From positions 1 to 64,000 of the IMG/VR virus record IMGVR_UViG_3300027917_000018: a stretch of 64,000 nucleotides of DNA. One strand, given 5' to 3'. This stretch comes from a virus. The notes beneath the pieces were generated by a model. That model ran no database searches. It worked only from the letters and a program-made list of their open reading frames with translations, and was not told where the DNA came from. A program made the translations under genes and the position numbers. Below are positions 15,828 through 23,783 of this stretch, piece by piece. Every line of letters starts with the position of its first letter. The stretch's first letter is position 1.

Positions 15828-16250
15828 ATGAACAAAAGCGCCATTGTAGCCAAGCTCCTCGGCGAGGCGGAAGCTGCGGCAATCGACGTTCCGGCTGAGC
15901 AGGCCGCCGAAGCGGGCTCAAAAACCAGCCCCAATGTGGACGCCTTGGCCGCAAGCTGGAAACAGGGAAACCGCCAGGCCGTGGCGATCCGCGTGCTGGA
16001 CGCTTTGGATTCGTACGAAGATTTCGTGCGCTTGCTCTTTCGGCTGGGCGAAACCGACGGTGTAGAGCTGGGCGCGATCATGGATGAGTTGACCAGCGAA
16101 GAGGTCAGCCCGCACGAGTTTGATGAGTACTCGGATGAGATGGCCGTGCGCATGAAGAACCGGCCCACACCGGATACGCCCGGCGTCATGGGCGCGGCAG
16201 AAAGCCTGAATCCAACCCAAATCTGGCTCAAGCGCCTCAAAGCACGATGA
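15828..16250 (+). CDS. Hypothetical acidic protein of the head block
   Basis: A 140-residue acidic, helical protein ending in a short basic helix. No motif is recognised. Position at the head of the protease-scaffold-capsid block, behind a TAGTTA element, suggests a prohead core or other head-assembly part; this is inference from context only. Confidence 0.55.
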   Translation: MNKSAIVAKLLGEAEAAAIDVPAEQAAEAGSKTSPNVDALAASWKQGNRQAVAIRVLDALDSYEDFVRLLFRLGETDGVELGAIMDELTSEEVSPHEFDEYSDEMAVRMKNRPTPDTPGVMGAAESLNPTQIWLKRLKAR

Positions 16251-16945
16251 ATTCCCTGGTCGCCAGAATGACGGGTATCAAGGAAAACGTGCCGGTGCCC
16301 GTGGCCGCCAAGCGGAGCGCCAATCCCCGCGAACAGGACCGTGACGAGCGCCGTTCCCGGCAGCTGCGCACTGCGGCGGCGATCATAGGTGTTCGGGAGG
16401 CCGAGGGCCAGGCCATCATCCCGGACGACGCGGAGGAGATTGAGGCCACCGTGGGGACCACTGGCTTGAAGATCAAGGACCAGAGCGCGCCCCAGGAGCC
16501 CGAGAAGGAGCCCGGCGTGCCCACGGACCAGGCGGAAACGGACGAGCCCGAGGAGGTCATCACGCCCAAGGACATTTTGGTGGCTCCTGACGTAACGCCG
16601 GAATTGTTTACGCCAATCGATTCAAGCGAGGTTCCCGAGCCCAAGGGAGCCGAGAAGAAGCCTGAGCCTGCTCCGGCACCACCCAAGCCCGAACCGCAAC
16701 CCGAGACCAGGCCGACCATCGATCCGTTGGAGGTTCTGCTGGGCCGCCGGACCACGAGCCGACCGGCAGACACAGTGCCGCCGGAAACCCCAGTCTCAGT
16801 CGAGTCCATCCAGTCTACCGTAAACGTAAGCCTCGGTGTCAGCGCCGCTCCCGGTGACCTTCTCGGTAGGGGCGTGCCGATGCCTGACCCCACACCGGGC
16901 CAGCCGTCCAAGATCGTCGAGGCTTTCCGGGATTACGTGCGGTGA
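16247..16945 (+). CDS. Proline/glutamate-rich head-block protein
   Basis: A 232-residue protein. The N-terminal 60 residues are basic. Residues 80-180 are a Pro/Glu/Lys-rich disordered region, and the C-terminus is short and hydrophilic. No domain is recognised. The composition resembles prohead core or scaffold-associated proteins, and it is translationally coupled to its neighbours (4-base overlaps on both sides). Confidence 0.55.
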   Translation: MNSLVARMTGIKENVPVPVAAKRSANPREQDRDERRSRQLRTAAAIIGVREAEGQAIIPDDAEEIEATVGTTGLKIKDQSAPQEPEKEPGVPTDQAETDEPEEVITPKDILVAPDVTPELFTPIDSSEVPEPKGAEKKPEPAPAPPKPEPQPETRPTIDPLEVLLGRRTTSRPADTVPPETPVSVESIQSTVNVSLGVSAAPGDLLGRGVPMPDPTPGQPSKIVEAFRDYVR

Positions 16946-17211
16946 GCGACTTCATCCAAGGCCAGGAGCTGCGCGTTCGGATCACCCGTCAGCCCTTCCT
17001 GGACGAGTTTACGCTCCATCTTCCCAACGGGCATACCGAGGAGCTGATGCCGGACGAGGCGCGTCAGTGGTTCAAGGACCACGGCGTCGACGATGATGAA
17101 GGCATGGAAAAGGTGCTGGACGAGTGCTGGAACTTCTACGAATCGGTCCTGATTATCGACGCCTACCGTGAGCCTGTGAAGCCCTTTCCAGGGTATCAGC
17201 CCAACGTGTAA
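16942..17211 (+). CDS. Hypothetical protein, 89 residues
   Basis: Starts at GTG 16942, overlapping the previous stop (GTGA). A compact acidic alpha/beta-looking protein with many aromatic residues (W-F, W-N-F-Y). No family is recognised. It is the last gene before the protease-scaffold gene. Confidence 0.55.
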   Translation: MSDFIQGQELRVRITRQPFLDEFTLHLPNGHTEELMPDEARQWFKDHGVDDDEGMEKVLDECWNFYESVLIIDAYREPVKPFPGYQPNV

Positions 17212-17333
17212 ACGTTTGCGGCAATACAGGGGTCGATATTGGATTTCCGTCTTTTGAGGCGCAAAACGTTTGCGCAAACACTTTGGATTTCGCGCCCGCG
17301 TGGTTACCGACAGGCAACGTCTTGTCGTAAACC
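17212..17333. promoter_or_regulatory. Intergenic region with palindromes before the protease gene
   Basis: The 122-base gap contains AAACGTTTGCG at 17210-17220 and a related AACGTTTGCGCAAAC around 17267-17281, which includes the perfect palindrome GTTTGCGCAAAC. GGATTTC occurs twice (near 17240 and 17284). CGTAAAC (17326-17332) ends one base before ATG 17334. It is probably a control region; no clear -35/-10 pair is visible. Confidence 0.4.
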
Positions 17334-18998
17334 ATGCAGCAACTATTAGAAGGCACACGAGGGGCGGTCCCCTTCATTGTCGACCGCTCGAAACCGTGGG
17401 TCACAGAAGATCATCAGGGATCGCTGGGCACACGTATTCCAGGACGATTTTCCATTTGCGATTGCGTTAACGGCAACAAGCGCCGTTACCCGAAGCGCGT
17501 GTGGGAGAAAAACTTGGCCGAAGGGAGCCCGCTGCGACAAGCGATTGCCCGAAATGCTGCCTTTGGGCTCCTGGAGCACCCCTCCAACGGCCAAGTATCC
17601 CACCTTTCCCCAATCTGCATCCTCGTGACCGACGCCAAAATGGTCGAGGTCAAAGGTGAGGAGGGCAGGCCCATCACCGAAGTCCACGGTGAAATCACCA
17701 TTTTGAACACGCCGGAAGGCCAGCGCCTGCGGGCGCTGATTGAGGCGGGCTACAACCCGCTGGTCTCCAGCCGTGGATTCGGAACCGTCGTCCAGGCCAC
17801 CGATGGCGTCGACGAAGTTCAGGAAGATTACGTTTGTGAAGGCTGGGATGTGGTCATGAAGCCGTCCTTCGAGAAAGCGGAGGTATGGGCGCATGGCGAG
17901 GCCCAGGAGTCCAAGAAAGAGGCCAGTAAGCCCCAGGAAGAGGCCAAGAAACCCGAGGCCAAGAAACCCGAGGCTGAACTGGTCGTGACCGAGGACCGCA
18001 AACCAACAGATGTGAGGGAGACGGCAGCTCCTTCCCAGGTGGCAGCAGCCGAAGCTGCTGGCAGCGCTAAACCTCAACTGACCGAACAAGCTATGGACAT
18101 CAAAGACATCAAGACCCGAATCGGTGCTCTGCGCGCCGCCTCGGTGCCGAAGGAACCACAACGGTTCGCCGAAGGGATGGCTGAGATGGCCGATCTGCAC
18201 CAGGAGATTGCCAACTACGTCGCCGAGGACACGAAGCGTTCGTGGCAGGGCACGCAGCTCCATGAGCAGGTCAAGGCCATTGAGACCACCTGGAGCGAAT
18301 CCGCGCAGGCCCCGGCCCGGCAGGCGAGCAAGCTCACGGAGGACTATACCAAAGTTCTCCGGGTGACCAAGGCGCTCGGTGAGTCGGCTGTGAGCCTCAA
18401 GAAAAAGCTGAGCGAAGCGCTCAAGCAGCGAGGCGAAGCCGCCGAACTTATCGAGGAGCTGACTGAACGCGGCCAGGGCTGGGTAGCCCTCGCTGAAAAA
18501 CGCAAGGAGCTGATCGAAGAGCTGGAGTACAAGCTCAACGTGGCCTGTGAGGCGCTCGACATCGTTGCCGAGACCTATTGGGCCGACATGACCGACCTCG
18601 GTCGGCGTGTGATCACCCTTGAATTCGGCGAAAAGGCCCAGGCCGAAGACATTCAAAAGGCGCTCAAGGAAGCCAAGATGCCGAAGGACATCGTGGCGAT
18701 CCGCGAGAAACTGGAGCCTCAAAAAGAGGCTAAGGAAGGTGAAAAGGAAGAGGAGGACGAGGACGAGAAGAAGGAAGAGATGAAGGAAGAGTCCAAGTCT
18801 GACGAAACCAAAACCGCCGCCGAAAAACAACAGGAAGCCAAGGACGACAAAAAGGAGTCCAAGGTGCCTGTGACGGAGAAGAAAGAATCTGAGAGCGAAA
18901 CTCCGCCCTCGCTCGAAGAACGTGTGCTGGTTCCGAGTGTCCGTACGATCGATGAGTCGGTCGATATGGTCCGTCGGCTGTCAGCATCCGCCAAGTAA
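17334..18998 (+). CDS. Prohead protease fused to scaffold (gp21-gp22-like)
   Basis: A 554-residue protein. Residues 1-185 match the T4 gp21 prohead protease plan: G-L-L-E-H-P with H82, then V-S-S-R-G with Ser145/146, giving the His/Ser pair of this serine protease. Residues 186-248 are an E/K/P linker. A likely self-cleavage site L-T-E (249-251, consensus Leu/Ile-x-Glu) precedes Met254, and 255-554 is a long coiled coil ending in a K/E-rich tract, typical of a scaffold core. Met254 (18093) could also be an internal start. It acts inside the prohead; the capsid gene follows directly. Confidence 0.8.
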   Translation: MQQLLEGTRGAVPFIVDRSKPWVTEDHQGSLGTRIPGRFSICDCVNGNKRRYPKRVWEKNLAEGSPLRQAIARNAAFGLLEHPSNGQVSHLSPICILVTDAKMVEVKGEEGRPITEVHGEITILNTPEGQRLRALIEAGYNPLVSSRGFGTVVQATDGVDEVQEDYVCEGWDVVMKPSFEKAEVWAHGEAQESKKEASKPQEEAKKPEAKKPEAELVVTEDRKPTDVRETAAPSQVAAAEAAGSAKPQLTEQAMDIKDIKTRIGALRAASVPKEPQRFAEGMAEMADLHQEIANYVAEDTKRSWQGTQLHEQVKAIETTWSESAQAPARQASKLTEDYTKVLRVTKALGESAVSLKKKLSEALKQRGEAAELIEELTERGQGWVALAEKRKELIEELEYKLNVACEALDIVAETYWADMTDLGRRVITLEFGEKAQAEDIQKALKEAKMPKDIVAIREKLEPQKEAKEGEKEEEDEDEKKEEMKEESKSDETKTAAEKQQEAKDDKKESKVPVTEKKESESETPPSLEERVLVPSVRTIDESVDMVRRLSASAK

Positions 18999-19040
18999 CC
19001 AAGTAAGCGGAAAAGAGAAACCTCAAACTCAGTTACACGT

Positions 19041-20498
19041 ATGGTACTAACAAGCAATGGAAGACCGGTACTTGCGTCGAACGGCGGACATCTCAGCCGA
19101 TTCACCGAAGTACTGGAATGGGGCCACCATTTGGCGAATACGCCGATTGGTGTGCCGAAAGGATCGCCACGGGGCCTTTGGGAAGCCAAAGGTTGGAAGG
19201 AATTCGTGGAACACATGCCGGAGCACAAGCGCGCTCTCACAGCCATCATGCTGGAGAACTGCCGCAGCCGCTTCGGTCAACTGGACGAGGTCACCAGGAC
19301 CACTTCGCTCGGCACGTTCGACAAGTGGATTTTCCCGGTGATCGCGAACATGTCCGAGAACGACGTGATCGACCAGCTGGTTGCGCTGCAACCGATGGCG
19401 GGTCCGGTCAGCCAGATCGTTTACATGGACATCGTGACGGGTCGTCGGAAGGGCCGCACCCCTGCCGGAGCGCCGATGTGGCGTGCTCTCCAGGGCGCTG
19501 TGGACCGCGATGACGACGCCGACGAGTACGTCCAGGACGAGACCGGCACGGCCACCAACAACGGTGGCAATGCCGCGATCACCCTGGAATGGACGCCTCT
19601 CCGCGCTGGAACGCTGTCTGGCACCGCCAACGCGGTCGCCATTCAGGACGACGGCAATGGCAACATCATCGACGCTGGTGGGACCTCGATCGGGACCATC
19701 AACTACGTGACGGGTGCCATTTCCATCACCGGTTACGGGGCCGCCACCTACACCCTGAGCTACGCCTTCAACTCGGAAGGCAACATCAACATCATGGACT
19801 ACGAGCTGAAGCTCAGCTCGACGCCCGTGACGGCGAAGGTGATGAAGCTCAAGGCAGTGTGGTCGGAAGAGGCCGATCAGAACCTTCAGTCGATGTACAA
19901 CATCAAGGCTGAGCCGGTTCTGTTGAACGCCTTGACCAACGCGCTCCAATACCAGAAGCACCGCCAGGTCATCTTCGATCTGCGTGCGCGTGCGGACGCT
20001 GGCTTCGTGAGTTGGGATGCACTGGCCCCGGCTGGTGTGAATTACCAAACCCACAAGTTCTCCATCATCGATGCGTTCGAGACCAGCTCGAACTTTATCT
20101 TTGGCGCGACGAACATGGTCGCGGGCAACTGGCTGCTCCTGGGCCTCCAGGCGGCAACCGTGGTTTGCACGCTGCCTCAGTTCGTGTCGAAGAACAACCG
20201 GACCCAAATGCAGGGGATCACCTACCTGGGTGACCTCGGCAACAAGAAGGTCTTCGCCGATCCTCACTACCCGAACAACGAATGGCTGGTCGGCCACAAG
20301 GGCGATCAGTTCCTGACGACCGGGTACGTGCTGGCTGAGTATCAGAAGCTCTACACCACGCCGGACATCGTCCTGCCTGACTTCCTCCACCAGCGGGGTT
20401 TTGCGACCTCGTTCGCCCGGAAGGTCGTCAACAGCAAGATGTACTGCCGAGGCTTGGTGCTGAACTCGCCAGTTGCGTTCGGCCAGACCATCGGCTAA
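19041..20498 (+). CDS. Major capsid protein (gp23-like)
   Basis: A 485-residue protein. It has the gp23 pattern F-P-V-I-A-N-M-S-E-N then V-A-L-Q-P-M-A-G-P near residues 95-125, and later L-K-A-V-W-S-E-E-A-D-Q with a following helix, like the spine-helix segment of HK97-fold T4 capsids. Residues about 165-255 hold a beta-rich insertion with D-G-N-G-N and T-I-N-Y-V-T-G, probably a surface domain. F-T-E and V-L-E near residues 21-26 resemble protease sites for removal of the N-terminal peptide. It forms the icosahedral shell. A strong terminator follows. Confidence 0.88.
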   Translation: MVLTSNGRPVLASNGGHLSRFTEVLEWGHHLANTPIGVPKGSPRGLWEAKGWKEFVEHMPEHKRALTAIMLENCRSRFGQLDEVTRTTSLGTFDKWIFPVIANMSENDVIDQLVALQPMAGPVSQIVYMDIVTGRRKGRTPAGAPMWRALQGAVDRDDDADEYVQDETGTATNNGGNAAITLEWTPLRAGTLSGTANAVAIQDDGNGNIIDAGGTSIGTINYVTGAISITGYGAATYTLSYAFNSEGNINIMDYELKLSSTPVTAKVMKLKAVWSEEADQNLQSMYNIKAEPVLLNALTNALQYQKHRQVIFDLRARADAGFVSWDALAPAGVNYQTHKFSIIDAFETSSNFIFGATNMVAGNWLLLGLQAATVVCTLPQFVSKNNRTQMQGITYLGDLGNKKVFADPHYPNNEWLVGHKGDQFLTTGYVLAEYQKLYTTPDIVLPDFLHQRGFATSFARKVVNSKMYCRGLVLNSPVAFGQTIG

Positions 20499-20520
20499 GC
20501 CTGAACTAGGCTGATAATCA

Positions 20521-20550
20521 AAGGCCCCGAGGAGCGATCCTCGGGGCCTT
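20521..20550 (+). terminator. Strong terminator after the capsid gene
   Basis: AAGGCCCCGAGGA pairs with TCCTCGGGGCCTT around a 4-base loop, 13 perfect pairs, 22 bases after the capsid stop. The flanking A and T tracts let it work in both directions. Confidence 0.9.
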
Positions 20551-20572
20551 GTTGCTGTACAGGACGCTGACT

Positions 20573-20615
20573 GTTAAAGATTGTTGTTGACAGCTAAGGT
20601 GTTCAGGTCTAGCTT
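20573..20615 (+). promoter_or_regulatory. Host-type promoter P1 (early set)
   Basis: An upstream GTTAAAGATTGTTG block is followed by TTGACA (20587-20592), 17 bases, and TAGCTT (20610-20615). ATG 20622 is 7 bases after the -10, so the mRNA is predicted leaderless. It is near-identical to P2 and P3. Confidence 0.7.
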
Positions 20616-20621
20616 TGTGCT

Positions 20622-21014
20622 ATGGTTGAGCCACATCTTATAGCCTACGCGCTCGCACTACTGGCCGTTCTGTTCGTTACCAGCGGCTTTTGGGCCGGAC
20701 CGCAGATATTTCTCACAGCGTCGCGTGCCTTGATGGTCATTGTGCCTTGCCTTGTTCTCCTCTCCATCGTCTTGGTGGTGCTCGCGGCGAAGACGGGCAA
20801 TGGCTGGAGCATTTTTATGTGCTCCGGCCCTCTGATGGGGTTCGTGATCGCTTTTCTGAATCCTGCCAATAGGGAACCCTGGGTCGGTGCCGTCAAACAG
20901 GTCAAGCGCCTCGACACCAAGACCCCTTGGGGAGCCTCCATCGCCGTGACCTCCGGCCTTTTCGTTATTGGGCTCATTTTGGGCTTTTGCAGGTGGGTGG
21001 GCCTCATTTCTTAA
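20622..21014 (+). CDS. Four-helix membrane protein, probable early gene
   Basis: A 130-residue protein with four hydrophobic segments at about 6-26, 30-56, 60-82 and 104-128. No family is recognised. It is the first gene under promoter P1 after the capsid terminator, which suggests expression soon after infection and a role at the host membrane, for example superinfection exclusion. The role is inference. Confidence 0.6.
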   Translation: MVEPHLIAYALALLAVLFVTSGFWAGPQIFLTASRALMVIVPCLVLLSIVLVVLAAKTGNGWSIFMCSGPLMGFVIAFLNPANREPWVGAVKQVKRLDTKTPWGASIAVTSGLFVIGLILGFCRWVGLIS

Positions 21015-21052
21015 AGAATTTTGTTGACGGCTAAGCGCCTTGGGTCCATATT
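21011..21052 (+). promoter_or_regulatory. Host-type promoter P2 (early set)
   Basis: TTAAAGAATTTTG, then TTGACG (21024-21029), 17 bases, CATATT (21047-21052). ATG 21062 lies 9 bases after the -10, so the 5' leader is absent or very short. The first 20 bases are identical to P3. Confidence 0.75.
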
Positions 21053-21061
21053 TGTATCGCT

Positions 21062-21667
21062 ATGACGATGCAAACCTACGACGCCGCCGGAAACCCAGTC
21101 GGGCCGGATTCTGTCTTCTGCGCCAATTGCGGGCAGCACATCAAGAACATCACCTACTTCCGGGGCAAGCCCTACGGCCCCGAGTGCATCAAGTACATGA
21201 CCGGGGAGGCTCTGGAGAACTGGGTCGTCCGGCATGGGCACATCGACGAGGAGGCGACAGCCCGTCGAAAGGCCGACCGCGAGGCCCAGCAGGCTGCCTA
21301 CGACGCCGCAGCCGCCAAGGCCAGGGCTGACCGCCAGGCGCGCTGGGAAAGCCGCAAATGGCTCGTGGACGCGATTTGGCCCAAAGACCAGTGGCGCGAG
21401 CTTCCTGACGAGGCCGGATTTCGGCGCTGGATCATGCCGGACAACGCGTTCCTCATGTACAACCGGCAGCACGATGACTTCAGCGCCAATGGCTGGAGCG
21501 CCTTTCTGATTAGCCGCGTGCTCAACGACGCCAGCTTCGATGGATGGCTCTGCGACAAGTTGGCCGACTTCATCGCCAAGAAGGAAGGCCGTCGCAACAG
21601 CAAGGCTTACACGCGCCGCTATGACGAACTGATGGAGAGGCTGGAGCAGGAAGGGGTGGCGGCGTGA
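21062..21667 (+). CDS. Zinc-ribbon-like protein, probable early gene
   Basis: A 201-residue protein. An N-terminal C-A-N-C-G-Q-H and a later P-E-C make a likely metal site in the first 45 residues. A long Ala/Arg/Lys helix (about 60-100) follows, then a Trp-rich C-terminal domain. No function is known. Its own promoter P2 drives it, and the next gene overlaps by 4 bases. Confidence 0.6.
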   Translation: MTMQTYDAAGNPVGPDSVFCANCGQHIKNITYFRGKPYGPECIKYMTGEALENWVVRHGHIDEEATARRKADREAQQAAYDAAAAKARADRQARWESRKWLVDAIWPKDQWRELPDEAGFRRWIMPDNAFLMYNRQHDDFSANGWSAFLISRVLNDASFDGWLCDKLADFIAKKEGRRNSKAYTRRYDELMERLEQEGVAA

Positions 21668-21864
21668 ACACGGCGGTATGCCCATTCTGCAACTGGACAG
21701 CCAAGGCGACTGGCGTCTGGAGGCAGCATTACGCGGCTCGCGAACACATGGCCAAGGAGCACCCGGATCGCTTTGCCGACCTGGAGCACTGTGAAAACGC
21801 TGTCCGGCTGGAAATCAGCCGCCTCATTCGGCATTACGGCCAAGCGGCGAGCCGACGCTATTAA
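21664..21864 (+). CDS. Small C2H2 zinc-finger protein
   Basis: A 66-residue protein starting at GTG 21664 (GTGA overlap). C-P-F-C, then a 17-residue spacer to a His-rich helix with H-x5-H-x4-H, gives a likely zinc finger. DNA or protein binding is inferred. Second gene of the P2 transcript. Confidence 0.6.
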   Translation: MNTAVCPFCNWTAKATGVWRQHYAAREHMAKEHPDRFADLEHCENAVRLEISRLIRHYGQAASRRY

Positions 21865-21902
21865 AGAATTTTGTTGACGGACAAAGCGTTCAAGCCCATA
21901 TT
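21861..21902 (+). promoter_or_regulatory. Host-type promoter P3 (early set)
   Basis: TTAAAGAATTTTG, TTGACG (21874-21879), 17 bases, CATATT (21897-21902). ATG 21909 is 7 bases after the -10, as in P1. Confidence 0.75.
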
Positions 21903-21908
21903 GCTGCC

Positions 21909-22154
21909 ATGAATCTGACTGTCATTGAATCCCCGTTTAAGACCTTGCCTGCTGGGACCAAGGTCGCCCTTATCAATTTCGCGCAGACCAACGACATCTG
22001 CATCCACGCGCCCGAGGATTTTGCCGAGCTGGGCATCCTCCAGGCCGCCACGGTTCAGTTCAACACCAACATCGGGCGCGGTGGCCGGGCCACGACGCGC
22101 ATCCACATCAACGGATTCCTGAACCGAAAGCGCGGTACGCTCGTGGTCGAATGA
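21909..22154 (+). CDS. Small hypothetical protein, probable early gene
   Basis: An 81-residue beta-rich protein with a basic Arg-rich stretch near residues 57-75 (G-R-G-G-R-A-T-T-R). It may bind nucleic acid, but no family is recognised. Driven by promoter P3 with a predicted leaderless start. Its stop overlaps the first base of the structured leader of the next gene. Confidence 0.6.
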   Translation: MNLTVIESPFKTLPAGTKVALINFAQTNDICIHAPEDFAELGILQAATVQFNTNIGRGGRATTRIHINGFLNRKRGTLVVE

Positions 22155-22229
22155 CTTTGCTACGCGCCCGACTGACCGGGCGTGGGCATCAACCCCGCTA
22201 GGCCGACGGAGAAATCGGCCAACCAAAGT
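22154..22229 (+). ncRNA. Structured leader RNA before the DUF932 gene (cloverleaf-like)
   Basis: ACTTTG (22154-22159) pairs with CAAAGT (22224-22229) and encloses three hairpins: CGCCCG/CGGGCG (22065+100 offset: 22165-22170 with 22177-22182), a short GGG/CCC (22184-22186 with 22193-22195 or 22194-22196), and GGCCGA/TCGGCC (22201-22206 with 22215-22220). The outer stem ends 3 bases before ATG 22233. It looks like a cis-acting regulator. It lacks tRNA hallmarks such as the T-loop. Confidence 0.5.
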
Positions 22230-22232
22230 AAC

Positions 22233-23447
22233 ATGAATACACAGCAAGAAACCAAGGTCGCCGAGTTCAACAACGCATGGAAGGGCAGGGGCAGCCTGCG
22301 CAACCTCGTGGACGAGCTTAAGCGCCAGAAAGACACCCGGTTCGACTTTGTGTCGGACCTACGCCACCTGAACGTTCAGGAGGGCACGAACTGCCTGCTC
22401 CTGGGGCCGCAGACGCCCGAGGCGGGCGAGTGGCTGCCGGATGGACCCATCCCGTTCAACGCCAAAGCCGCCGGGCAGCTCGGCGACAAGTGCGATCCCA
22501 AGATTCCCCGGAAGTTCTTCGACGCGATGCTGGAGAAACGTGCCGGGCGGCTGGTGCAACTGATCAACGGCCTCCACACTGATAACCCCTCCAAGCGGCT
22601 TGTGCGCTGCCTCGACGGCAAAGTCCGGGCGTGGCTTTCGGACAGCTACCGCATTCTCGATAACTTCGACCTCGCGTTTACGTGCATGGACGCCGCCCAG
22701 CGGGTGGAAGCCCAGGTTCTGGAAGCAAATCTGTCGGACACGCACATGCGCATCAAATTCACCACCCAAAGCGTGTGGGACAAGGTGGACATCACTCAGC
22801 GCAGCGGCCCGCAAGGCGGCTGGTTTGCCGGGGCACTCGGCAACCGCGACCTTCAGGGGCAGACCATTCTCGGGGCCACGATCCGCGACGAGCTGCCCGG
22901 AGGTCCTGGCACCGTTCATCCCATCGTTACGGTCGGCAATTCCGAGACCGGCCACGGCGGGCTCCACGTCCGTATCGGCATCCTTATGGGCATCTGTTTC
23001 AATGTCGCCACGCTGGAGGACGTGATCACCCAAATCCACCTGGGCGAACGCATGGAAGAAGGCATTTTCTCCCAGGACACCATCGCCACCGACAGCAAGG
23101 CCATCATGATGAAGGCCCGCGATGCCGTGCTGGCAGCCTTCGACCAGGAGAAATTCAAGGCGATGGTCGCCAAGGCCAAGAAGGCGCAATCGGACACGAT
23201 TGACAAGCCCAGCGCCGCCGTGGATCACCTGATCGAGGCCAGCGACATCAACCAGGAACACAAGGAAGCCCTGTTGGAGTACTTCCTCAAGGATTACGAC
23301 CAGACCCGTTTCGGGCTGGCCCAGGCCGTCAGCCGCCTGGCGCAGGACATTGAGGACCCCGATGCGGCCCACGAGATGGAGCGGATCGCGGGCAACGTCA
23401 TCAAGAACCCGTCCCTGGCCAAGGTGGAAGAGCTTGTCAGCGCCTAA
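22233..23447 (+). CDS. DUF932 family phage/plasmid protein
   Basis: A 404-residue protein from ATG 22233; an earlier in-frame GTG at 22182 lies inside the structured leader and is unlikely. Features of DUF932 are V-R-C-L-D-G-K-V-R-A-W-L-S-D-S-Y-R near residues 120-140 and the H-P-I-V-T-V-G-N-S-E-T-G block near 225-240. DUF932 proteins are common on plasmids and large phages; their function is not established. The C-terminal third is helical and acidic. Last gene of the probable early cluster, closed by a terminator. Confidence 0.8.
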   Translation: MNTQQETKVAEFNNAWKGRGSLRNLVDELKRQKDTRFDFVSDLRHLNVQEGTNCLLLGPQTPEAGEWLPDGPIPFNAKAAGQLGDKCDPKIPRKFFDAMLEKRAGRLVQLINGLHTDNPSKRLVRCLDGKVRAWLSDSYRILDNFDLAFTCMDAAQRVEAQVLEANLSDTHMRIKFTTQSVWDKVDITQRSGPQGGWFAGALGNRDLQGQTILGATIRDELPGGPGTVHPIVTVGNSETGHGGLHVRIGILMGICFNVATLEDVITQIHLGERMEEGIFSQDTIATDSKAIMMKARDAVLAAFDQEKFKAMVAKAKKAQSDTIDKPSAAVDHLIEASDINQEHKEALLEYFLKDYDQTRFGLAQAVSRLAQDIEDPDAAHEMERIAGNVIKNPSLAKVEELVSA

Positions 23448-23468
23448 CGGCGCACGTCATAGCGACAA

Positions 23469-23500
23469 GGGGCTGGTTCCCGAGAGGGGCCAGCCTTTTT
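23469..23500 (+). terminator. Terminator after the DUF932 gene
   Basis: GGCTGG (23471-23476) pairs with CCAGCC (23490-23495), with an inner CCC/GGG stem and GAGA loop, followed by TTTTT. It separates the plus-strand cluster from the convergent minus-strand block. Confidence 0.85.
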
Positions 23501-23783
23501 AATTGCAGGAAGGGCACGTAGCGGCTCGGCGACCGCCCCTGCCGCGCTTTCTCTGGCAGTGCCGGAGCGCGTTGACAGCCATCTGGAGGACCTCCGCGTC
23601 GTCGGTGAAGCACAGGGCGTCCGAGCGCTTGCGGGCAAAGTACATGCCCGGCGAAAATTCGTCTTCGGTGCCTTCGGGGCCAGGCGGCGTCGGCGGCGTC
23701 GGGACCAGCGGCAGGAAGTAGTCCGCGTAGTACTTCGCCGGGAAGTACTTTTGGAACCATCTGCTGATCTGCTGGCCTGCCAT
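23499..23783 (-). CDS. Hypothetical protein ending in a Cys pair
   Basis: A 94-residue protein. An aromatic-rich N-terminus (W-F-Q-K-Y-F, Y-Y-A-D-Y-F) is followed by a Pro/Thr-rich linker, a short alpha-beta part and a basic end finishing with C-P-S-C. It overlaps the upstream gene start by one base. It is the last gene of a leftward structural block; possibly a small virion or assembly protein. Confidence 0.55.
   Translation of the reverse strand: MAGQQISRWFQKYFPAKYYADYFLPLVPTPPTPPGPEGTEDEFSPGMYFARKRSDALCFTDDAEVLQMAVNALRHCQRKRGRGGRRAATCPSCN

Noticed and set aside
17346-18830. A 494-codon minus-strand frame opposite the protease-scaffold gene
   Set aside because: Leu/Phe/Gly-rich mirror of the Lys/Glu coiled coil, with no independent evidence.
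22154-22229. tRNA gene suggested by the cloverleaf shape
   Set aside because: The D-like stem is too long, there is no T-loop consensus and no plausible anticodon arm; I keep it as a leader RNA.
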